Part shown: piece after piece, positions 8,549-13,758 of the stretch
Layout of the letters: each line of letters starts with the position of its first letter
Numbering within the stretch: the first letter of the stretch is position 1
From: a virus
Strand: one strand, 5' to 3'
Length of the DNA stretch: 30,904 nt
Virus record (IMG/VR): IMGVR_UViG_3300014827_000013
Span: 1-30,904 of that record
The notes under the pieces: model-generated
What the model saw: the letters and a program-made list of their open reading frames with translations, nothing else
The model's database searches: none
What the model was told of the DNA's origin: nothing
Position numbers and translations under genes: made by a program

Positions 8549-9037
8549 ATGAGCGATAAGACGATTGAAGAAATGTGCGATTGGAATGGGTGCAAGCTAG
8601 CTAAACATTTGGGGCCGCATCAGTATAGCTTTCTCCCCACACCTGAGCCACAGGAAGCAGCCCCGCAAGCGCAGAAGAAGAGAGTTCGTATCCATACCGC
8701 TGAAGATGTATCTGTTTGTAGATTTGAATCAGATATTGCAGAAGCGCTCCAGCGTGCGGCCCCGCAGCCGAATAGCACTGCGCCAGAGAGACCGAAAAAG
8801 ATAGAAGGATGGGTCAACGCTCATGCACACGAAAAAATAGAAGCCTACATGGACGCCCTCGAAACCACCGTTGCCCAGCTACGCGCCGAGATAGCCAAGC
8901 ATGAGGTATTTTGGCCGTGTAGCGATGGCAACCACAGAGGCTGTGCCCAGAACAGAATGGTTGAGTGCGCCTGCTCCTGCCATCATAAACCGTTTCCGGC
9001 CCCACTATCCGAGCGCGATGCGCAGGAGGGGAAATGA
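8549..9037 (+). CDS. Accessory protein with N- and C-terminal Cys/His clusters
   Basis: About 162 residues. An N-terminal CDWNGCKLAKHLGPHQY motif and a C-terminal cluster (CSDGNHRGC, CACSCHH) look metal-binding. Between them lie a Pro/Gln/Ala-rich linker and a helix (HEKIEAYMDALETTVAQLRAEIAKH) likely to form a coiled coil. Three in-frame ATGs (8543, 8546, 8549) follow AGGAG; the third has normal spacing and gives the shared ATGAGCGA start. The stop overlaps the next ATG. Function unknown. Confidence 0.65.
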   Translation: MSDKTIEEMCDWNGCKLAKHLGPHQYSFLPTPEPQEAAPQAQKKRVRIHTAEDVSVCRFESDIAEALQRAAPQPNSTAPERPKKIEGWVNAHAHEKIEAYMDALETTVAQLRAEIAKHEVFWPCSDGNHRGCAQNRMVECACSCHHKPFPAPLSERDAQEGK

Positions 9038-9210
9038 GCGAACGCAAATGCCAAGCGTGCGGTAAAACCGAGCGCGAGGTTGAATTGATCGATACTGCAA
9101 TGTTCCCAATTTGCTCCGACCAAGACGAGTGCATTGCGGAGTTTAGCGGTTGGAATACTCCTGCCGAACCACCGAAACCGGCGACCGCGCCTAACACCGA
9201 CGCCGCGTGA
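9034..9210 (+). CDS. 58-residue Cys-pair protein
   Basis: The ATG at 9034 overlaps the previous TGA and is preceded by AGGAGGGG. The protein begins MSERKCQACGKTEREVELID and has a second Cys pair (ICSDQDEC), giving a C-x2-C...C-x5-C pattern like a small zinc finger. The C-terminal tail PATAPNTDAA recurs in part in the next genes. Function unknown. Confidence 0.6.
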   Translation: MSERKCQACGKTEREVELIDTAMFPICSDQDECIAEFSGWNTPAEPPKPATAPNTDAA

Positions 9211-9244
9211 TCCCAAGAAAGAGAGGTAGTGCAAGCATGAGCGA
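9196..9244 (+). repeat. Gene-junction repeat, copy 1
   Basis: This 49-base stretch spans the end of one small gene, the intergenic bases and the first 8 bases of the next gene. Its first 22 bases are identical to those at 9874, and the rest is similar with one offset gap. The AAAGAGAGGTAG..CAAGCATG part matches 10221-10242 at 21 of 22 positions. Confidence 0.85.
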
Positions 9245-9302
9245 ACCGATTCAATTTGTCACCACAGAGGCTAATCCGCGCAATACGCAGGAGGAGAGAT
9301 GA
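9237..9302 (+). CDS. Possible 21-residue leader peptide
   Basis: A mini-ORF (MSEPIQFVTTEANPRNTQEE, then R) has a GAGAGG ribosome site, shares the ATGAGCGA start of its neighbours, and its TGA overlaps the ATG of the DUF4326 gene. It might couple translation of that gene. It may also be the remnant of a deleted cassette gene. Confidence 0.35.
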   Translation: MSEPIQFVTTEANPRNTQEER

Positions 9303-9664
9303 CGTCAATTAGAATCCAACGTCGCCGAACTAAGGGCTGGCGGATGCCAGAAAACACGGTATGCGTGACGCGCCCCGGAAGATTCGGTAATCCTTGGACA
9401 GTGAAGATGTATTACGATGCTGGATATTCTGGGTCAAGCGAAGTTGCTTCTCAGCACTGCGTTGACGCATTCAAGGCTATGATGCTCGGTAAGAGGCATT
9501 GGGCGCATACTATTCCTCAACTTTTTCCGGTACCAGATATAACTGAGCTTCGCGGTAAGAATCTTGCTTGCTGGTGTCCGACTGGCTCGCCTTGCCATGC
9601 CGATGTGCTGCTGGAATTGGCTAATCAACCGACCGCGCCTAACCCTGAAAGGATAGAAGGATGA
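9299..9664 (+). CDS. DUF4326 family protein
   Basis: This 121-residue protein has both hallmarks of DUF4326: RPGRFGNPW (25-33) and GKNLACWCPTGSPCHADVLL (86-105), with C91, C93, C99 and H100 probably binding a metal. The family is common in phages and accessory DNA and its biochemical role is unknown to me. The ATG overlaps the preceding TGA and AGGAG lies upstream. The C-terminal tail NQPTAPNPERIEG resembles the tails of flanking unrelated proteins. Confidence 0.8.
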   Translation: MTSIRIQRRRTKGWRMPENTVCVTRPGRFGNPWTVKMYYDAGYSGSSEVASQHCVDAFKAMMLGKRHWAHTIPQLFPVPDITELRGKNLACWCPTGSPCHADVLLELANQPTAPNPERIEG

Positions 9665-9888
9665 GCGATTTTACGGAAGCTGACCGGAAGAAAAGTTCGG
9701 AAGAAAAGATGCTGAAAAGAATGGCCCTCGGCCCGTTTACGTTCAGCGATCTGTGGACGCCTTTCGGGGCATCATCGCCCGAATATAGGGAGGCCGATAG
9801 GCTCATCCAGCGTGAGCGGAAGGCCAGCAGAATCCGCTTGGGAATGAATAAAATATGGTATCCAACTCCCCCAACCGACGCCGCGTGA
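9661..9888 (+). CDS. Small charged protein, possible winged-helix fragment
   Basis: A 75-residue protein begins MSDFTEADRKKSSEEK, and its middle (FTFSDLWTPFGASSPEYREADRLIQRERK) could fold as a helix-turn-helix. Its ATG overlaps the DUF4326 stop (ATGA). The tail ends PPTDAA, as in the gene at 9034, encoded by the shared junction repeat. No family is recognised. Confidence 0.6.
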   Translation: MSDFTEADRKKSSEEKMLKRMALGPFTFSDLWTPFGASSPEYREADRLIQRERKASRIRLGMNKIWYPTPPTDAA

Positions 9889-9922
9889 TCCCAAGGAATG
9901 AGAGGTAGTAAAAGATGAGCGA
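9874..9922 (+). repeat. Gene-junction repeat, copy 2
   Basis: This is the second copy of the 49-base junction, spanning the TDAA-stop end of the previous gene and the ATGAGCGA start of the next. The first 22 bases are identical to 9196-9217. Confidence 0.85.
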
Positions 9923-10232
9923 TGAGATCTCAGATGTTAGGAAGCGTGCATGGGAGACGCGACGAAATAAGTATGGAAAGCACGGACACGGAGGCTCGTA
10001 TAAAGGATGTGCCCCCGTCTATCTCGCTCGCTGGAATGAGCGGATGAATTCGATGCAGGAAGCACTTATTAGGCTGTATCGGGAAGGGGTTCTATCTGAG
10101 GGGCAAGTATCCAAGGCAACCGGACTCGACCGAGTTACGTGCCGAGATCTTGCAATCAAACAAGCGGAGAAAGCTGATCCTAAGCCTGCCTCACGGCTTC
10201 GGGATGAGTCCCAAACAAACAAAGAGAGGTAG
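9915..10232 (+). CDS. Small DNA-binding (HTH-like) protein
   Basis: This 105-residue basic protein has a likely helix-turn-helix in its second half (LIRLYREGVLSEGQVSKATG, then LDRVTCRDLAIKQAE), where a recognition helix follows the Gly turn. The first 40 residues are Arg/Lys/Gly-rich. GAGAGG lies upstream. It may regulate the accessory genes or the early-late switch; this is inference from the fold only. Confidence 0.6.
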   Translation: MSDEISDVRKRAWETRRNKYGKHGHGGSYKGCAPVYLARWNERMNSMQEALIRLYREGVLSEGQVSKATGLDRVTCRDLAIKQAEKADPKPASRLRDESQTNKER

Positions 10233-10242
10233 CGCAAGCATG
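10221..10242 (+). repeat. Gene-junction repeat, copy 3 (partial)
   Basis: These 22 bases match 9218-9239 at 21 positions and include the ribosome site and ATG of the following short gene. The upstream half of the 49-base repeat is not conserved here beyond a CCCAA trace. Confidence 0.8.
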
Positions 10243-10365
10243 TGGGAAGCACATTTGAAGCTGAAGTTTATAGGGAAGTGGTGGAAGATATCGCTTCTGT
10301 GTAATCTTGCGAAGATCCTGCGACTAGAAACCCAGTTGTATTCTGGCGGGACGGGACGAGGATGA
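10240..10365 (+). CDS. 41-residue protein at the end of the plus-strand block
   Basis: A short ORF starts MWEAHLKLKFIGKWWKISLL and ends SGGTGRG. It uses the same repeated ribosome site as the gene at 9237. The Trp/Lys/Leu-rich helix could be amphipathic or membrane-binding. It ends 3 bases before the stop of the convergent minus-strand gene. It may be a real microprotein or a truncated cassette. Confidence 0.4.
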   Translation: MWEAHLKLKFIGKWWKISLLCNLAKILRLETQLYSGGTGRG

Positions 10366-10368
10366 GTC

Positions 10369-10860
10369 CTAGCCTACGGATGCGCTGTGATCCATGCAGC
10401 CCCAGAACTCCATCGAAAGGTGGAGCGTCTCTGGCGTCACCATCCATCCGTAGTCCGAGAGCACGTTTAGAGGCGGTCTCTCCCTCATGGCGGTCATCAC
10501 GTCAAATACATGGTGGCTACAGTCCTTCCGCCCCTTGCTGGTGCAGCCACGGATGCGCAGCATGATCCCGATGATTCCCTTGTAGTCGTACTTCACCCCT
10601 TTATCTGATTCTTGCGCCAGCATCGCACGCTCATACTCCTCCAACGTGCATGGCAGATCGTATTGTCGGCACCAGATCAGGTTCCTGTCCGCCCATCCAA
10701 GAGGCCGTGCTTCTACGCCAGTGCCAGCGTGCGCCCCTACCCACTTTGTGCGCGTCCTGTCCATCGCTTCGACGTGATCCATGAGCGAGAAGGTCTCTCC
10801 CGTAATCAGCCGTGAGACGAAGCCGCGTGTGTTGATGAACCTAACGGTCAAGACTGGCAT
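10369..10860 (-). CDS. YiiX-like (permuted NlpC/P60) cysteine peptidase, putative
   Basis: This 163-residue protein has a pattern like circularly permuted NlpC/P60 papain-like enzymes. A His (H29) sits in SLMDHVEAM, then VGAHAGTGVEARPL, a later YDYKGIIG segment, and a Cys (C114) in KDCSHHVFDVM. Such enzymes hydrolyse amide bonds in cell-wall or lipid substrates. GGAGG precedes the start at 10860; an upstream in-frame ATG (10917) has no good ribosome site. It is the last gene of the late strand, after the lysis genes. The assignment rests on the order of motifs and not on strong similarity. Confidence 0.55.
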   Translation of the reverse strand: MPVLTVRFINTRGFVSRLITGETFSLMDHVEAMDRTRTKWVGAHAGTGVEARPLGWADRNLIWCRQYDLPCTLEEYERAMLAQESDKGVKYDYKGIIGIMLRIRGCTSKGRKDCSHHVFDVMTAMRERPPLNVLSDYGWMVTPETLHLSMEFWGCMDHSASVG

Positions 10861-10921
10861 GGTTCCTCCAAAAGTAAAGGCGGACGAGGAAGAATCCCCA
10901 TCCGCCGTGGTGGTCAATCGG

Positions 10922-11092
10922 TTAGCGACGGAAGGATACGATGCCGCTCTGCATCAGGGGCATAGGTGTGAGGTCAAGTCCGCAGGTAACGCCAGGTCCG
11001 GGCTTGCAGGGAGGTCCAGAAAGGATCTGGGCTGAGGCGAGGGAAGCGAGGGAGGCGAGGGAGAGGGCGGCGAGGGAAAGCAGAGTCTTCAT
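10922..11092 (-). CDS. Tiny secreted protein (56 residues)
   Basis: The ORF starts MKTLLSLAALSLASLASLAS, a clear Sec signal peptide ending ASA before Q, leaving a mature peptide of only about 36 residues with two Cys (PPCKPG and VTCGLD) that could form one disulphide. AAGGA precedes the ATG. The signal region is a low-complexity Leu-Ala-Ser repeat at DNA level too. It lies downstream of a terminator, so it may have its own transcription or read-through. Function unknown. Confidence 0.6.
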   Translation of the reverse strand: MKTLLSLAALSLASLASLASAQILSGPPCKPGPGVTCGLDLTPMPLMQSGIVSFRR

Positions 11093-11232
11093 GGTGTCCT
11101 TTTTGGTTTGGGTTGATGTTTCGCAGCGGCCCATCCGAATGAGTATGGAGGCAAAGGTTCAGCATCCGAAGATGCCGAGTAATAGCGTTTTACTCCTATG
11201 CGCCATCACTCCATTGAACCGCTGCAAACTTG

Positions 11233-11278
11233 AAAAAAGACCGCGCCCCTCCTAGGTCCGTACTTTCGAGACGCGGCC
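11233..11278 (-). terminator. Intrinsic terminator of the lysis gene block
   Basis: Read on the minus strand, GGCCGCG pairs with CGCGGTC (one G-U) around a 26-base loop and is followed by six T residues. It lies 7 bases after the stop of the gene at 11285-11641, the expected place for a transcription end. Confidence 0.65.
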
Positions 11279-11284
11279 AAAGGG

Positions 11285-11641
11285 TTAGGTGATGGGTTGA
11301 AGCTGCGTGAGCTGCGTGGCGTCGAAGCCCTTGGTGGCCACTGCCAGCGCCGCGGTGAGCCCATCCTGAGCCGCCGTGAGGTGCACGTCCAGCTTTGCCA
11401 GAACGTCAGCAGGAACTCCCGGTACAGCCTTGAGCGTGTTGATGAGCGCGATCATGGCTCCGAATCCAGCAAGTACGTCGGAGGTCTTGGTTGCCCCGCT
11501 TGTGAACGATGCGATGAGTGGGTTGATGCCAGCCTCGAACGCAACCGCGAGGGGTGCGAAAGCGGCAGTGTAGGGGATAGCAGCCAGCGCGACATTCGCG
11601 GCCAGTTCAACGACTGAGGTAACTTGAGCGGCGGTTGCCAT
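11285..11641 (-). CDS. Hydrophobic phage protein of unknown function
   Basis: A 118-residue Ala/Val/Leu-rich protein. The middle (AIPYTAAFAPLAVAF, then LAGFGAMIALINTL) could form membrane or packed helices, and the C-terminal part is amphipathic. AGGAG lies before the ATG, which overlaps the lipoprotein gene's stop (TAATG), so the two are probably translated together. Position within lysis genes suggests a membrane or lysis accessory role, but no family is recognised. Confidence 0.65.
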   Translation of the reverse strand: MATAAQVTSVVELAANVALAAIPYTAAFAPLAVAFEAGINPLIASFTSGATKTSDVLAGFGAMIALINTLKAVPGVPADVLAKLDVHLTAAQDGLTAALAVATKGFDATQLTQLQPIT

Positions 11642-12027
11642 TATTTTGCTCCTGTGGTGATCGCGCTCTGCAACGCGGTCTGCTGGGCCGCTACGCTGTC
11701 CACGGCTGCCTGAGCCGCTGCCTGCGTTGCTGTGCCGTTGTGGAAGGCCAGATAGACCGTCTCCGCTGTGTTCACTGCCGAGGCGAAGGTGTTCAGGGCT
11801 GTCTTCTCCGTCGGGGCCGGGGTGAATTTGCCAGCCGCTACCTGCGCCTGAATGTTCAGATAAAATTCGTGGGCTCCCACAAGAACCTGATCCATCGTCT
11901 GATCGGCTTGGCTGGAGAATCCGGGCGCGAGTGCCGCTGGCGGTGTCGTGGAGGTCGGCGTCTTGCATCCCATCGGCAGGAATAATAGAGCCGCTGCTGT
12001 TGCTGTTACGAGAATGAGTCTCTTCAT
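11641..12027 (-). CDS. Putative lipoprotein (possible spanin component)
   Basis: A 128-residue protein has the N-terminus MKRLILVTATAAALLFLPMG followed by Cys21, a lipobox-like site although Pro at -3 is unusual. The mature part starts with a Thr/Pro linker and continues as Ala/Gln/Thr-rich helix, suitable for a periplasmic rod. Gram-negative phages use such lipoproteins as outer-membrane spanins, and its place after lysin and holin-like genes fits. It is longer than a classical Rz1, so another envelope role is possible. AGGAG precedes the ATG. Confidence 0.6.
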   Translation of the reverse strand: MKRLILVTATAAALLFLPMGCKTPTSTTPPAALAPGFSSQADQTMDQVLVGAHEFYLNIQAQVAAGKFTPAPTEKTALNTFASAVNTAETVYLAFHNGTATQAAAQAAVDSVAAQQTALQSAITTGAK

Positions 12028-12078
12028 GGGTGTCTCCTGATGCGATTGTAGGCGCGTCCAGCGCCGCTTGGCTAGATA

Positions 12079-12318
12079 TTATTTCGATACTACTGTGTCT
12101 GTCTGCGTATGCTGCACAGCCCCGACGTTGGCTGGCAGCTCGGGAAACTTTGCCTGCACCGCCGAGGTGATGTTTCCTGCCAGAATGTGCAGGCTGTTGT
12201 GCAGCCAGATGTATCCGGGGCTGGAGTTGATCTCAGGCGCGGGCATTCCCCCGACGATGGCCGAGAACAGCCAGTAGACAGCGATGACGGTGAAGGGATG
12301 AGCGGCGATGGTATTCAA
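12079..12318 (-). CDS. Small membrane protein, holin-like
   Basis: This is a 79-residue protein with one strong hydrophobic segment near the N-terminus (FTVIAVYWLFSAIVGG) and a polar C-terminal helix. The size and context next to a lysin suggest a holin or holin accessory, but one membrane segment alone is not diagnostic. It starts with TTG: GGAGG lies 7 bases upstream and the TTG overlaps a TGA (TTGA) that ends the lysin-gene remnant. That layout is the original translational coupling to the lysin gene, now cut off by the HNH insertion. Confidence 0.65.
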   Translation of the reverse strand: MNTIAAHPFTVIAVYWLFSAIVGGMPAPEINSSPGYIWLHNSLHILAGNITSAVQAKFPELPANVGAVQHTQTDTVVSK

Positions 12319-12428
12319 GTCGTTACCTCCGGCATGATGACACTGTAGTTGTGCTCAAGCTCTGCGCAGTACGCCACCACGCCGGGCCCAGGAGAGTTCA
12401 TGGGGCTTCCACCGTGGTAAAATATGCA
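12315..12428 (-). pseudogene. Displaced 3' end of the lysin gene
   Basis: Read on the minus strand, this segment encodes a C-terminus ending AELEHNYSVIMPEVTT that matches the end of the intact lysin (SELEHNYSVIMP at 12960) over 33 versus 32 codons. It still contains the ribosome site of the holin-like gene and overlaps its TTG start. It has no start of its own. It is best read as the ancestral lysin end, separated from the body of its gene by the HNH gene. Confidence 0.8.
12331..12428 (-). repeat. Diverged direct repeat A flanking the HNH-AP2 gene
   Basis: Direct repeat of about 98 bases, roughly 70% identical by eye to 12964-13058, with a one-codon length difference. Both encode the lysin C-terminus. 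The repeats bracket the HNH-AP2 gene. Confidence 0.8.
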
Positions 12429-12480
12429 TGTCGCAGAAGGCTTTGACGAGCCAGCGGCGCAAAGTCCAGAGGAGGACACC

Positions 12481-12963
12481 ATGCCTAAAAAGATTATCAT
12501 TCCTATTGGTCCATCCATCGCTTATGTACCTCTTACCCTTGGAAAGTTCGCGCTAATAGACGCGGATGATGCTAATCCGATTGGAGAACATAATTGGTGC
12601 GCTAGCCCCGTATATGCCGTTCGTAGAGAGTGGGGGACAGGAAAGCGCATTTATCTGCACAGGGTCATTGCTGAAAGCAACCCAGCATTGGACACCGACC
12701 ACAAGAACCGCAACCCACTCGATAATCGCCGTTGCAATTTGCGTGAAGCGTCTACCTCTCAGAACATCTGCAATAAACCACGACGGTCCTCTTCGGGGCT
12801 TCCGAGAGGTGTAGAGGTAAACCGCGAAGGCGTCATATTTTCGCGCATTAGGTCTGGCGGCGTTAGACATTATCTTGGGTCCTTTCTCTCTATCGAAGCG
12901 GCTGGTGAAGCATATCGGAAAGCTCAAATAGAAATGCATGGAGAGTTCGCCAACTTCGACTAG
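12481..12963 (+). CDS. HNH-AP2 homing endonuclease (copy 2)
   Basis: This 160-residue protein shares the N-terminus IIIPIGPSIAYVPLT with the gene at 2530. The HNH core has H60, D73-H74-x-N76, N82 and N86, and an AP2-like C-terminal domain covers about 105-158. AGAGGAGG lies upstream, and part of the leader (GGCGCAAAG...GAGGAG..CACC) matches that of copy 1. It is transcribed against the late genes around it. Its TAG stop overlaps the lysin stop on the other strand (CTAG). The nuclease probably cuts a lysin allele lacking the insertion, promoting its own spread. Confidence 0.9.
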   Translation: MPKKIIIPIGPSIAYVPLTLGKFALIDADDANPIGEHNWCASPVYAVRREWGTGKRIYLHRVIAESNPALDTDHKNRNPLDNRRCNLREASTSQNICNKPRRSSSGLPRGVEVNREGVIFSRIRSGGVRHYLGSFLSIEAAGEAYRKAQIEMHGEFANFD

Positions 12964-13436
12964 GGCATTATTACGCTGTAATTATGTTCTAACTCGGACA
13001 CGTACGCAGCCAGTCCGGGCGACATGTTCGTGACGGGACTGCCTGCGTTCCAAATGCAAGCGATGGTGAGCAGCGTGATGGGCTGGTACTCCCTGAGCTT
13101 CTTATTCAAGAACGATACCGAATAGGCTACTGCCGTGTCTGGGTCGCTAAACTCGTCCGGCGTTGCTCCCGTAGGGGCGTTGTCGAACATGATCTGGAGC
13201 GGCCCGTAGCTCATTGCGGCAGCGTTGCCGAACTGCTCACGCTTGGCTGGCATGTCGCCGTTCATAGTGTGCAGGTAGAAGGGCTCTAGCCGTGGCGTGG
13301 TGTTCTCGCCAAAGCTGGACTCGCATCCCCCGATTGCCCACAGGAGGAGTGTCCCTGAGAGCGTCTGGGGCAGCGGGCCAACCATCATCCCGTACTTGCG
13401 GCATAGTGCGGCGAACTGAATCTGTATGTCTGTCAT
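12960..13436 (-). CDS. Lytic transglycosylase/lysozyme-like endolysin
   Basis: This 158-residue protein has a lysozyme-like fold signature. The probable catalytic Glu39 lies in WAIGGCESSFGE, followed by AMSYGPLQIM (74-83), like the SYG-LMQI motif of transglycosylases, then a DPDTAVAYSVSFLNKKLREY helix and ACIWNAGSP. It would cleave peptidoglycan glycan strands at lysis. No signal peptide is seen, so a holin or a pore is needed. AGGAG precedes the ATG, which overlaps the XhlA-like gene stop (TAATG). The last ~32 codons are repeated at 12331-12428. Confidence 0.8.
   Translation of the reverse strand: MTDIQIQFAALCRKYGMMVGPLPQTLSGTLLLWAIGGCESSFGENTTPRLEPFYLHTMNGDMPAKREQFGNAAAMSYGPLQIMFDNAPTGATPDEFSDPDTAVAYSVSFLNKKLREYQPITLLTIACIWNAGSPVTNMSPGLAAYVSELEHNYSVIMP
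12964..13058 (-). repeat. Diverged direct repeat B, current lysin 3' end
   Basis: Partner of the repeat at 12331-12428. It supplies the functional last ~32 codons of the lysin and abuts the end of the HNH gene. Confidence 0.8.
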
Positions 13437-13678
13437 TATTTGCTCCTCGTCATGGCTTCGATGATGGCTCCAGAGATTCCGCCAACGGCACTGAAGACGA
13501 GCCCCACACCGATCAGCACATAGCGGAATCTTTCGAGGGTGGAGATGCGATTCTTGATGTCCATCAGCTCCCCCGGTTGCCCGTTCCCAAATAGCCGGTG
13601 CTGAATCGCTTCAATGTTCTCGCATATAGCTTTCTGTCCCTCTTCCATCCTTGCCATGCCTGCCGCTATGTCATACAT
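13436..13678 (-). CDS. XhlA-like coiled-coil membrane protein
   Basis: An 80-residue protein has an N-terminal heptad-like helix, the segment NGQPGELMDIKNRISTLERF, and one C-terminal membrane helix (YVLIGVGLVFSAVGGISGAI). This resembles XhlA/hemolysin-type phage membrane proteins that work with holins. GGAGG lies 7 bases before ATG 13678; the in-frame ATG at 13696 is an alternative. The stop overlaps the lysin start. It probably belongs to the lysis cassette. Confidence 0.7.
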   Translation of the reverse strand: MYDIAAGMARMEEGQKAICENIEAIQHRLFGNGQPGELMDIKNRISTLERFRYVLIGVGLVFSAVGGISGAIIEAMTRSK

Positions 13679-13758
13679 CTCTCGTCCTCCATTCACTCCC
13701 CACCTCTGGCCTTAGATTTTGCTCTGCGGTGAATCTCCTTACTGCGCTCTCGGTTGTC

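Noticed and set aside
9196-10242. Junction repeats as a CRISPR array
   Set aside because: Only two to three copies, hundreds of bases apart, with coding genes between and no palindromic repeat or equal spacers.
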